Shown one piece after another: positions 53,952 to 62,514 of a stretch of DNA of 64,000 nt. The notes below the pieces were generated by a model. The model saw only the letters and a program-made list of their open reading frames with translations, had not been told where the DNA came from and did not search any database. The translations under genes and the position numbers were made by a program. Position 1 is the first letter of the stretch, and each line of letters opens with the position of its first letter. Origin of the DNA: Solirubrobacterales bacterium (lineage in GTDB: Bacteria > Actinomycetota > Thermoleophilia > Solirubrobacterales > 70-9); assembly GCA_016712175.1 (NCBI GenBank), contig JADJRQ010000001.1, positions 992,001 to 1,056,000 on the forward strand, given 5' to 3'.

Positions 53952-54830
53952 GTGTTCTGACAATGGTCCCTCGGACCTCAAAGCGTCTGGACCTGCATGG
54001 CCAAGGTGATGTCCATTTACTTGAAGTCGCGACATTCCAGAGCTAAAACACCACGCGTGCTGGCTAACTTCAAAATCCCGAGATTGTTCCGACGGCAACG
54101 CTGCGCTCGAACTGCGATCAGTTCGCGGTGTGGCTGCCCGTTCCCGGATGAGATCCTCACCACCGCGGAGCGGCATAGGTGGGACATGGCCGAGCAGGCG
54201 GCAAGGCACGTCGCCCAAGAGATCGGCGGCGATGAGCTGACTGTCATGCTTGCCACTAAGGCCCTGTTCCTCTCAGACATTCCGACCGACGCCTAGGCCG
54301 TCTGTCAGGACGAAACGGTGCGGATATGCGCCCGCGTGGACATTCGCGGGGTAGAAGCGTTTCCCATGAGAAGTCTCTCCGACACAATGAACATGCATAG
54401 TTGCCTGCCACAGCAACTACAGTCATTTACGTTTCCTCAGATAGTCTCGCGGGCTCCGCTATCTCGCACCACTAGCGGCTTGGCGCGTCTGTTCAACGCA
54501 TAGTGGTGTGCCGCGGCAAGAGGTCTTTGGAGTCCGGCAGGAGGGAGCCCAGCGATTCGCTGGTGGAGCGGAGGATGTGGGCTCTCCGATGCATAACTGC
54601 CTGGTACATGTAGCCCCTGTTTGAGCCCTTCAAGTTGGGTCCTTTTGGAATCTCTAGGTCAGGCTCGCACGCATAACAATGTGCCGCGGTTAGGCTGGAG
54701 CCGGCTAAGCTGGTTCTAGGTAGCGGCACGGGTACTTTGATGGCGACAAGGATCAGTTCCTTCTCCTATTCCCGCTTGGCTTCTCGGGCACAACCATCGA
54801 GTTGCTTTAGCGCCCGGTCAAAGGCCTAAA
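53952..54830. other. Gene-poor stretch of the island
   Basis: No convincing gene is visible over about 880 bases. Two imperfect copies of a motif (CGCATA...TGTGCCGCGG) lie near 54495-54515 and 54670-54690. A short frame ending at 54296 has a plausible helical end but no family match. The stretch may hold decayed sequence or regulatory DNA for the restriction-modification genes. Confidence 0.5.
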
Positions 54831-56459
54831 GTGCCTTGCATGAAGCACCTAGCGCTACTCGACCGGGCTGATCCAAGCGACATCAACGGAAAGAGCCTCC
54901 AGCAAAGGGCTGCAGGCCGCTTTTACACGCATGAGCTGGTGGGACGACGGCTAGCGAGAATTGCGGTTGACTCCGCCGCTACAGCCGATGGAATTCGAGT
55001 TATTGATCCCTTTGCGGGTGACGGCAGGCTTGTCGCCTGGACAATCGAAGAGTTGGCGAAGGATGGGATACGCGAAGTGCTCGTCACTTGCTGGGATCAA
55101 GATGCGTCTGGCTTGGAGCAAGCCAAGATCAGGATCGACCTTCTCGCGGTGGACCTTGGAATCCAGATCAACCTGGAGACTTGGGTCGGCGACACGTTCG
55201 ACCGGGCGGCGGGCTCGCCTGAGCGATGGGACATCGTCATAACGAATCCACCGTGGGAGCTTCTCAAGCCAGATAGTAGGGAGCTACTGAGACTTACTGA
55301 AGCGCTACACGCAGAATACAAGGCCGAACTCAAAACACTGGATCGACGGCTTTCAGCCGAATTTCCGATCTCGCAGCCAAGTCGAAAATTCGCTGGTTGG
55401 GGGACCAATCTGTCCCGAGTCGGAACCGAGGTTGCAGTTCGTATGACCTCAGTTGGGGGAACGGTAGCGGTTGTCTGTCCGACTTCGTTGTTGGCCGACA
55501 CCACCTCAACTGATCTGAGGAGGTGGATGTTTCGTGAATGCTCTGTCGAAAGCATTTCTCACCACCCAGCGGAAGCCCGACTGTTCGATTCGGTTGACAT
55601 TCCTTTCTGCACTTTTGTAGGACAGCGTGGGGCAGCGCAAGGAGCGGTCGAGCTGGCTCGAATGAAGTCAGACAGATCGTGGTGCGAGAGTGAAAGCATC
55701 ACATTCTCTCCGTCTTGGCTCGAGAGTCGCGGGTATTCAATCCCTGTCGAATTTGGTGCCGACGGAATCCAATTATTGGAGAAATTCGGCAACCTGGGGT
55801 CTTGGGCCGATTTAGAGTCAGGAGGACCCTCTGGCTTGTGGGCGGGTCGCGAACTTGACGAAACCCGGCGAGCAGGGTTTACCGTTCCGTCGGGCGAGCA
55901 TCCATTTGTTCGATCGATACACCTTGCCCGCTTGGACGCCGCAAAACTTCCGGATGACGAGTTTCTTGACATCCGAAAACGAGATACTCCGAGCTCATCA
56001 AACGTTGAGCGGTTGGCATGGAGAGATATATCCCGTCCTTCACAGGCCCGTCGGATTCACGCGACTTTGTTACCCGCAGGTGCCGTGACTGGGAACAGTG
56101 TCAGCGTGGCTTATTTTCGAGATCTTTCCCGCCCTCGCCTGCTCGCACTATTGGGGATAGTTTCTTCGCTTCCCTTCGAGTTTCAGATCAGATCGTTGTT
56201 GATGACTAACCACGTATCTTTGAGCGTGATGCGATTGGCAAGAATCCCTCATCTCTCAGATGCATTCGTTGAGGAGCTGGCACGGATAACTAGTGAATGT
56301 TTGGCAGAGGGTCCTGGGGGCCCTGGTGAAGCCGCTCTTGAAGTGTCGGTGGCCCGCGCCTACGGGCTCGATCATGATGAGTGGACGCGTATGGCGAATC
56401 ATTTCAACCTGTCGCCTCAATTGCCCCTCGAAGTCAGTCGACACTGGGACACATCTTGA
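54831..56459 (+). CDS. N6-adenine DNA methyltransferase of an Alw26I/Eco31I/Esp3I-type system
   Basis: The 542-residue class I SAM methyltransferase has motif I VIDPFAGDGRLVAW, an acidic second motif (VTCWDQDASGLEQAK) and the catalytic IVITNPPWELLKP (NPPW), followed by a long C-terminal target-recognition region. It would methylate adenine on one strand of the recognition site. The GTG start at 54831 has an AAAGG site; the ATG at 54840 is the alternative. It is followed by the C5 methyltransferase with a four-base overlap. The assignment to the type IIS family rests on the three-gene set. Confidence 0.85.
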   Translation: MPCMKHLALLDRADPSDINGKSLQQRAAGRFYTHELVGRRLARIAVDSAATADGIRVIDPFAGDGRLVAWTIEELAKDGIREVLVTCWDQDASGLEQAKIRIDLLAVDLGIQINLETWVGDTFDRAAGSPERWDIVITNPPWELLKPDSRELLRLTEALHAEYKAELKTLDRRLSAEFPISQPSRKFAGWGTNLSRVGTEVAVRMTSVGGTVAVVCPTSLLADTTSTDLRRWMFRECSVESISHHPAEARLFDSVDIPFCTFVGQRGAAQGAVELARMKSDRSWCESESITFSPSWLESRGYSIPVEFGADGIQLLEKFGNLGSWADLESGGPSGLWAGRELDETRRAGFTVPSGEHPFVRSIHLARLDAAKLPDDEFLDIRKRDTPSSSNVERLAWRDISRPSQARRIHATLLPAGAVTGNSVSVAYFRDLSRPRLLALLGIVSSLPFEFQIRSLLMTNHVSLSVMRLARIPHLSDAFVEELARITSECLAEGPGGPGEAALEVSVARAYGLDHDEWTRMANHFNLSPQLPLEVSRHWDTS

Positions 56460-57667
56460 TCTCTAATCACTACAGCGCGTCGCTCTCAGAGCTGGATATG
56501 GCGATTGTGAGGTCGATTCCTGAGGGGGGCAATTGGAAAGACGTGCCGGCGTCGATCGTCTGTCGCCGCATCGAAACGATCCGGGCCTCGTACGAGCGGG
56601 GCGAAGGCTCCCGATCTACCTACTACGGCCGATTGAGGTCTGATGCTCCGAGCTATACGATCAACACCTATTTTTCGCGACCAGGCAACGGGTGCCATGT
56701 CCATTACGCCCAAGACCGCGTTATTTCCCATCGCGAAGCAGCTCGCTTTCAGTCGTTTCCCGACGCGTTTGAGTTTCGAGGATCTAAGGCGGCGGTTGGT
56801 AATCAAATCGGGAACGCGGTGCCACCTCTGATGGCCTATCAGGTTGCTCTCCAGCAGGGAGAGCCTGGATGTTTTGTCGACTTGTTCGCCGGCGCTGGTG
56901 GGCTATCTCTTGGATTTAGATGGGCAGGTTGGAAGCCGCTCGTTGCTAACGACTTTGACAAGTACTCATTAGATACTTACTCGGCAAATATCCATGATTC
57001 TGTGGTGCTCGGAGACATTCGAGACGATGCCGTGAGAGAAGAAGTCATCCAGAAGGCACGAGAAGCCCGAAGGCTCACCCCCGACCTTCCATTGTTGATT
57101 TTGGGAGGCCCTCCGTGCCAAGGTTTCTCGACGGCAGGCAAGAAGCGGTCCATGGAGGACGAGCGAAATCACCTGTTTCGCGAATATCGCTCAGTCGTTG
57201 ATGCCCTCGATCCTGACGGATTCGTATTCGAGAACGTTCTCGGGCTGCTCAGCATGAAAAAAGGGAAAGTGTTTCAACAAGTTTGCGATGTACTAGGGGA
57301 ACCCATGGCTGATATCCGAGCCGATGTTTTGAAGAGCGATCAGTTCGGAGTTCCGCAGCGGCGTTCACGAGTCTTCGTTGTGGCTCGTAGAGAAGGGCAA
57401 AGCCCGGAACCGCCAAGCCCCGTAACCGCGTTTCCTGCTCTCGAAGCAGCAAAGCGTGGGGTCGGCGTTACTCCAGGCGCAGAGGCTGCGATTGGAGATT
57501 TGCCAGCGATCGGACCGAGCGAAGATGGCTGTCAGATGGCCCTTGCCGACCCGAGCTCGAATTTCCAGAGGCTCTCTCGTGGGTTGATTGCACCAGACGA
57601 GTACTTAGACGTTTTGAAATCTCAGATTTCAGTCGCTACAGAGAAGCAACTAAGCCTCATCGGATAG
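56456..57667 (+). CDS. Circularly permuted C5-cytosine DNA methyltransferase
   Basis: The 403-residue protein carries all m5C motifs but in changed order. Residues ~1-140 contain the part that is normally C-terminal: SLSELDMAIVRSIPEGGNWK, then HREAARFQSFPDAF (motif IX) and QIGNAVPPLMAYQVA (motif X). Then follow motif I (FVDLFAGAGGLSLGF), motif IV with catalytic Cys (GGPPCQGFS), motif VI (FENVLGL) and motif VIII (QRRSRVFVVA). The TTG start at 56456 overlaps the m6A gene's stop (TTGA); the frame also opens further upstream, within that gene. It would modify cytosine on the strand opposite to the m6A. Its end overlaps the convergent endonuclease gene by 18 bases. Confidence 0.92.
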   Translation: MISNHYSASLSELDMAIVRSIPEGGNWKDVPASIVCRRIETIRASYERGEGSRSTYYGRLRSDAPSYTINTYFSRPGNGCHVHYAQDRVISHREAARFQSFPDAFEFRGSKAAVGNQIGNAVPPLMAYQVALQQGEPGCFVDLFAGAGGLSLGFRWAGWKPLVANDFDKYSLDTYSANIHDSVVLGDIRDDAVREEVIQKAREARRLTPDLPLLILGGPPCQGFSTAGKKRSMEDERNHLFREYRSVVDALDPDGFVFENVLGLLSMKKGKVFQQVCDVLGEPMADIRADVLKSDQFGVPQRRSRVFVVARREGQSPEPPSPVTAFPALEAAKRGVGVTPGAEAAIGDLPAIGPSEDGCQMALADPSSNFQRLSRGLIAPDEYLDVLKSQISVATEKQLSLIG

Positions 57668-59334
57668 AGCAGGCTCGTCGCCAAGATTTAGCTCCCATTC
57701 CTTAATCGCCGCGTCGTCGTGAAATCGTTGAGCCAAGATTTCACCAATACGGTCCATGTAGGCCGTGAACGCGTCTCTTAAGTATCCGAAGTCATTCGGC
57801 GGTAGATAAGCCATTGGTGCTATCAGCCCTTGGATCTGGTTCTCTCGCACATTTGTCCGCATCGTTCGGTCTAATGCTGAAACCAGAGGTTCCCTCCACG
57901 ATGAGGTTTCTTCTTTTGCTCTCCCTATAGCAGCGTCCACGGTCGCGTTAGCCTCCTCGAGCAGGCTCTGGGGTACCGCCTGGACGTTTCGGACTTCCTT
58001 TTCGGAATATTCGTCTAGTGAATCGAAGGCGATCCTTATTAGGCGGGAAGCCTTGCCAAGAGCGTAGGTTTCCTGCCGCTGGGTTTCTTCGATCCGATCG
58101 AATTTCAGGGTTGTTTCGTCAACATTCACAAACGTAACCCGAGATTCGGCGTATTCAGGGGAAAGGAACTGAAGCAGAGCGTCAGGAACCCCAGCTGTGC
58201 GAGCTCGAAGTAGCAGCCTCAGGAACTCATGCTGGTTCACGTTCATTAATTTCGAGAGGCGAAGGGCATCCGCATCACTCTTCACCTGGGACAAACTCTG
58301 CTCCATACGCTTCGCGCTTGCCAACTTACGACGCTCTCGTTGCGCTCCTCAATCGCCCTTAGGGCGGTGATGTCACGAAACCGCATGCGGTTGTTCTTGC
58401 CGCTGTTGCAACCAACGCAAATAGCTTCAAAATAGACTGAATGTTGGAAACCTAGAGAGATAGGTCCGATGTGATCGGCGCTCAGCTTGCTGAACTCGCC
58501 ACACAAAGGGCACTCTCCGGGCCCGGCTTGATTCATTAAGACGTTGGCGGCTTCCCAGTTGCCCTCGGACCAATGCTCAAAGGCCCTGCGATCCACGCCG
58601 TAGGTCCTAAGGTTTTCGACCGTCCGACCAGTGTCTTGCGTGCTTCGACAGCAAAGGTTGTAGGTGTGGAATCCGTCTAGACGGTCGGGCGGGTTGCTCA
58701 TTGCACCAGGAGACAGGCGACCCCTAAGTTGGGGTTTAACAACCTTCGCTTCTAGCTCTCCCTTGACCTCATCTACGCTCAGGCTAGCGAGTGGAACGAG
58801 CTCCGGGAATGCGGATTCAAGCTGCCTTCTAGCTGGAGCCGGATCTGATGAGCTGAAGAGGTGATCCGCAATCTCGTAGATATCAAGGAAGTCAGAAAGC
58901 TCGAGTAGGTCCTCCTCGTCTAGCCCCTCGTTGAGCCGAGCGATGGTTCGAGCGGTCGGGTAGGAGTAAGACAGTCGCATCCACCTGCCGCATGTTTGGC
59001 AGGGCTTCCAACCCCAAGGGTGTAGCTCCCTGGCAACCCTGCTGATCCAGTGCCCATCCTCACGAATACCTAGATCAGCAGCCTTTTCTCTCCACCAATC
59101 CTTCCTTCGCTGGTTGCCGTCCCAATTTTTTGAGCCCCTGGCACGACCGGTGGGGATTGTCCAGTCGACCTTGCCGTCCTCGTCGGTCGTGCAGGGCATG
59201 TCTCTGTATTCGTCGCTCGCCACCAGCGCGTATGCGTAGCTGACGAATTCTGGACTCCACGCACGCCGGCTGTCGCCGTGATTGTGTCTGGCATCGGGTC
59301 GCGGAAGAACGGGAGGCTGGGAGTCTGCTTCCAC
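57650..59334 (-). CDS. HNH type IIS restriction endonuclease (Alw26I/Eco31I/Esp3I type), frame broken near 58325
   Basis: Two overlapping frames form one protein of about 561 residues. The N-terminal part (GTG at 59334, ~350 residues) has RRKDWWREKAADLGI, HPWGWKPCQTCGRWMRLSY and the HNH nuclease CPLCGEFSKLSADHIGP...AICVGCNSGKNNRMRF, matching the single HNH site known for Eco31I. The C-terminal part continues LASAKRMEQSLSQVK after a missing base at 58323-58327 (VVSLASAKR or VVKLASAKR). Length and motifs suit the Eco31I family, which cuts outside an asymmetric site. The partner methyltransferases converge on it from the other strand. Confidence 0.82.
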
Positions 59335-59952
59335 ATAAGAACCCTAACCCTTCGACTTTCCGCCGGTCGAATGGACCCCAGAGGTGCAGCCCCCTGGACG
59401 CAGTTCAGACTTTGCGTCGTGAAGGCGATCGAGACCTTCCCGATGATCCAACGCAGCAGTGGTGCATGGCGCGGTTGCTCTATAACTTTCTCCGAGCCTT
59501 GCGGCACGAGTTGAGAGTAAAGATGGGCCAGAAGGCTCGGTAGAGCTCCTCCCGAACAACGCCGCCTAGATTTTGTTCAGGTGCGTTACGAGGGCGTAGA
59601 TGCCCATTAAATGGGGTCCCGCAACCTCCTTGTCGCGCTTCGAACGAACTAGGCGACCACAATGCCCCAGGGAAATCTGCTGCCATGCGACCGCCTCAAC
59701 GGGTCGCAAAAAGTTTCGCGCAAAAAGACAACTTCCGTCTACTGCCCGTCATGAGAGATCTGCTCGTCCAGACGAGAAGTTCTGGAGGGTTCCGTCGCCA
59801 TACCGATTGGCAGAATCGACATCTTTCTGCCTTTATCCACGGCAATCCAACCTAATCCACGGGTATCCCGCGGCAGGAGCAAAGGCACTACTTTCGGCAT
59901 CAGCAGTGGTGAAAACCAGCCACAGAGCCATCTAACGAATTCGACTCAATTG
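59335..59952. other. Right end of the island without recognised genes
   Basis: About 620 bases between the restriction endonuclease and the right attachment site. I see no supported gene, RNA or repeat here; it may include the endonuclease promoter. Confidence 0.5.
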
Positions 59953-59996
59953 GCTTTACACGCAGGGGGTCACTGGTTCGAGCCCAGTACCGCCCA
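59953..59996 (+). repeat. Right attachment site (44-bp tRNA-Val 3' copy)
   Basis: Exact copy of 46127-46170, without the 5' half of the tRNA, so it cannot be a functional tRNA. It marks the end of the island and probably the original tRNA 3' end of the chromosome. Confidence 0.95.
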
Positions 59997-60001
59997 TCCC
60001 T

Positions 60002-60021
60002 CGCCACGTTCCACCGTGGCG
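60002..60021 (-). terminator. Hairpin at the end of the FG-GAP gene
   Basis: CGCCACG (60002-60008) pairs with CGTGGCG (60015-60021) around a six-base loop, seven bases past the FG-GAP stop on the minus strand. There is no U tract, so termination is only probable. Confidence 0.45.
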
Positions 60022-60028
60022 GGGGGGC

Positions 60029-61897
60029 TTACTTCCTGACCTTGATCTTCTTCTTCCCGGTCTTGCCACCGGCGTTGTCAGAGGTCACCTTGAAGGCGAC
60101 CTTGATCTTGCCCGGCTTCTTCGGCTTCAGCTTGACCTTGACCGTTTTGGTGTTGCCGGGACCGATCTTTCCAACCGACTTCTTCGCCTTGACTCCTTTG
60201 CCGGCGACCTTCAGCTTCACCCCGGCCGCATCCGCATTGCCCGAGTTGGAGATCTTGACGTTGTAGGTGGCCTTCTTGCCCTTCTTGACCTTCTTTGGAC
60301 CACTTACCTTCACTTTGTTGAAGCCGGCCACTCCGGTGGAGCCTGCCTGGCCTGTGGCCCCAGTGGACCCGGTTGGACCAATCGGACCAACGGCACCGGT
60401 ATTTCCGGTGGGGCCGGTCGGGCCTATCGGCAATTCGCCCCCGGTTCCCGTCAGAGGCAAAACCAACGGTGAGGAAGCTCCGTTGTAAGCGAGCTCCAGA
60501 CTGGCGCTTCTGGAACCAACGGCCGATGGTGCGAAACGCACGCCGACTTCACAGCTGCCCGCGGACGGGACGCTTTGGTCGGTGCAGTCGTCGACAGCCA
60601 CAATGAAGTCAGCCCGGTCGCTCCCGGTCGTTCTCACCCGGTCCACGAGAAGCGGATAGCCGGGCGTTGAGTTAGTAACAGTCACTGTCTGGGCCAGGCT
60701 CAGGGTGCCGAGTGCCTGGGTGACAAAGCCCGAGCTGGTCGGGGCTGCTACTGGTTCAGGGTCACCGTCCCCCAACAGGACCGAGACGGTGTTGGATCCA
60801 CCATTGGCTACCGAAAGGTCCGGTTTGCTGTCGCCGTTGAAGTCATCGCTGGTCACCAGGTTGGGCCCCGATCCGGTGGTGAAGTCAATCTTGGTAGCGA
60901 AGCCGCCGCTGCCGTCGCCGAGCATGATTGAGATGGTGTTGGAGAAGATGCTCGCTACCGCCAGGTCGGGTTTGCCGTCGCCGTTGAAGTCGTCGCTGGT
61001 CACCGATCGGGGGGATGAGCCGGTGGCGAAGTCAGTTTTTGCTCCGAAACCACCGCTGCCATCACCAAGTAGGACCGAGACGGTGTCAGAGCTACCGTTG
61101 GCTACTGCCACGTCGAGTTTGCCGTCGCCGTTGAAGTCGTCGCTGGTCACCGCATATGGAAACGAGCCGGTGGGAAAAGCCGTTGGGGAGGCGAAGCTCC
61201 CTGCGCCATCACCGAGCAGGATCGCGACGGTGTTTGAGCCGTTGATGGCTACTGCCAGGTCCAGCTTCAGATCGCCGTTGAAGTCGTCGCTGGTCACTGA
61301 ATAGGGGCCTGAGCCGGCGCCGAAGTCGGTTTTGGCAGCGAAGCTGCCAGCGCCCGTGCCAAGCAGAATGGAGACCGAGCTGGATCCGCTGTTGGCCACG
61401 GCCAGGTCCTGTTTGCCATCACGGTTGAAATCGCCGCTGGTCACAGATTGGGGGAAAGAGCCGGCGGCGAAGTCGGTCTTTGCTCCGAAGCTGCCGCTTC
61501 CTGTGCCAAGCAGGACCGAGACGGTTGTGGTTCCACCATTGGCAACCGCCAGGTCGGGTTTGCCGTCGCCGTTGAAGTCATCACTGGTCACCGATCGGGG
61601 GAACGAGCCAGTGGCGAAGTCTGTTTTTGCCCCGAAGCTGCCGGTGCCGGTTCCGAGCAGGATCGAGACAGAGTTTGAGCTGCCGTTGGTAACTGCCAAG
61701 TCGAGTTTGCCGTCGCCGTTGAAGTCAGCGCTGGTCACCGCATAGGGAATCGAGCTAGTTCCGAAGTCGCTCCGGGCGTTGAAAAGTGGTGCTGCGGAGG
61801 CTGTCTGGGCAGCAACAGAGAACGCGAACAGAAGTGCGATCAGACAGGAGCAGAGCAAACCGGCGAGAGATGTAGGACGAAACGCATTGCTGAACAT
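60029..61897 (-). CDS. Secreted FG-GAP/VCBS-repeat protein with collagen-like and adhesion-type C-terminal domains
   Basis: The 622-residue protein begins with a signal peptide (LLCSCLIALLFAFSVAAQTASA). Seven FG-GAP/VCBS-like repeats of about 47 residues follow (DFNGDGKLDLAVTNGSSNSVSILLG), each with a DxNxDGxxD calcium loop, suggesting a beta-propeller. Residues ~380-480 form a choice-of-anchor/ASPM-type beta sandwich, then a short collagen-like GxT/GxP segment (IGPTGPTGNTGAVGPIGPTG), and a Lys-rich C-terminal beta domain of the CARDB/DUF11 kind (VKISNSGNADAAGVKLKVAG). It probably acts as a cell-surface or matrix protein. The repeats are near-identical at DNA level. Confidence 0.88.
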   Translation of the reverse strand: MFSNAFRPTSLAGLLCSCLIALLFAFSVAAQTASAAPLFNARSDFGTSSIPYAVTSADFNGDGKLDLAVTNGSSNSVSILLGTGTGSFGAKTDFATGSFPRSVTSDDFNGDGKPDLAVANGGTTTVSVLLGTGSGSFGAKTDFAAGSFPQSVTSGDFNRDGKQDLAVANSGSSSVSILLGTGAGSFAAKTDFGAGSGPYSVTSDDFNGDLKLDLAVAINGSNTVAILLGDGAGSFASPTAFPTGSFPYAVTSDDFNGDGKLDVAVANGSSDTVSVLLGDGSGGFGAKTDFATGSSPRSVTSDDFNGDGKPDLAVASIFSNTISIMLGDGSGGFATKIDFTTGSGPNLVTSDDFNGDSKPDLSVANGGSNTVSVLLGDGDPEPVAAPTSSGFVTQALGTLSLAQTVTVTNSTPGYPLLVDRVRTTGSDRADFIVAVDDCTDQSVPSAGSCEVGVRFAPSAVGSRSASLELAYNGASSPLVLPLTGTGGELPIGPTGPTGNTGAVGPIGPTGSTGATGQAGSTGVAGFNKVKVSGPKKVKKGKKATYNVKISNSGNADAAGVKLKVAGKGVKAKKSVGKIGPGNTKTVKVKLKPKKPGKIKVAFKVTSDNAGGKTGKKKIKVRK

Positions 61898-61980
61898 GGC
61901 AGACCCCCTCTTTGGGTACTTGCTTCGGCTTTTCTGTCGCTGAGGACAGATCGGGAGGACGCCAGAGACACTTGCCAGAG

Positions 61981-62004
61981 ACGGCCGCGCGAGATATTCA
62001 GCAG
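61981..62004 (+). repeat. 24-bp direct repeat, copy 1
   Basis: An exact 24-base direct repeat (ACGGCCGCGCGAGATATTCA at its start) whose second copy lies at 62403-62426; the next five bases also match except for one change (C/T). It lies before the truncated gene at 62053. Confidence 0.9.
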
Positions 62005-62052
62005 CGGCGGACTGAATTCAGCCTATCCGCAGCGGTTCGCCGGATCAAGAGT

Positions 62053-62514
62053 ATGCTCCCCGGTTTGGGTGACCTGAGAAAGAACATTGCCAAAAAGGGC
62101 TGGCGCGTCTGGGCCGGCTGGTTTCTGGTGTTGCCCTTCTTTTGCTGGGTCGTCTTCCGGGGGATTGGACTGGAACGGGGCTTTCCTTTGATCCAGATCG
62201 TTGCTTTCACTCCTTATGTGTTTGTGCTCGGCTTCCTGAGCTTCCTGAGCTTCCTGATCGTTGTGCTGCTTCGGCAATGGCCCGCAGCCCTGGTTGCTTT
62301 GATGGCCAGCGTGGGGCTTGGACTTGCCGTGATTCCGCGCGCTCTTGGCGGGCCTGACCAAGTTGATGGGGCCGGGAGGACGCCGGGAGCACTCGGCTCG
62401 AAACGGCCGCGCGAGATATTCAGCAGTGGCGAACCGGACCGAGGCTTCACGAGTCGACTCAGGGTCAGGGCCGCAAAGGCGATGCGGTCGAATCGGAACG
62501 GATGGTTACCGTGA
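62053..62514 (+). pseudogene. Truncated endonuclease/exonuclease/phosphatase-family membrane protein
   Basis: From the ATG at 62053 the first ~100 residues look like the N-terminal membrane part of actinobacterial EEP-family proteins: WAGWFLVLPFFCWVVFRGIG, FTPYVFVLGFLSFLSFLIVV and LAVIPRALGGPDQ. The catalytic EEP domain that should follow is absent; instead the frame passes through the second 24-bp repeat and stops at 62514, overlapping the histidine kinase gene by 50 bases. It is probably a remnant left after recombination between repeats or a deletion. The family assignment is by overall pattern and is moderately certain. Confidence 0.5.
62403..62426 (+). repeat. 24-bp direct repeat, copy 2
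   Basis: Second copy, 422 bases downstream of copy 1. It falls within the last third of the open frame at 62053-62514, exactly where the sequence no longer resembles its family. Confidence 0.9.

Larger units (their letters stand above)
46127..59996. mobile_element. Integrative genetic element in tRNA-Val (13.9 kb)
   Basis: The element is bounded by two exact 44-bp copies of the 3' part of tRNA-Val. Inside are a tyrosine integrase, an excisionase-like protein, a TOPRIM/ATPase replication protein, an XRE regulator, a serine resolvase, small membrane proteins (DUF2335, two Gly-rich proteins) and a three-gene restriction-modification system. No conjugation or capsid genes are visible, so it is probably a mobilisable or satellite-type island rather than a self-transmissible element or complete phage. 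Codon use in the methyltransferases looks less GC-rich than in the flanking genes, in line with transfer. Confidence 0.9.

Noticed and set aside
53997..54296. Possible 99-residue gene in the gene-poor stretch
   Set aside because: No ribosome-binding site, family match or overlap with neighbours; composition resembles non-coding frames.
59941..59996. Second tRNA-Val at the island's right end
   Set aside because: Only the 3' 44 bases are present; the D-arm and 5' acceptor strand are missing, so it is an attachment site, not a tRNA.
46098..59996. CRISPR array or conjugation/phage structural module in the island
   Set aside because: No regularly spaced repeats and no relaxase, TraB/FtsK-type, terminase or capsid sequence was seen.
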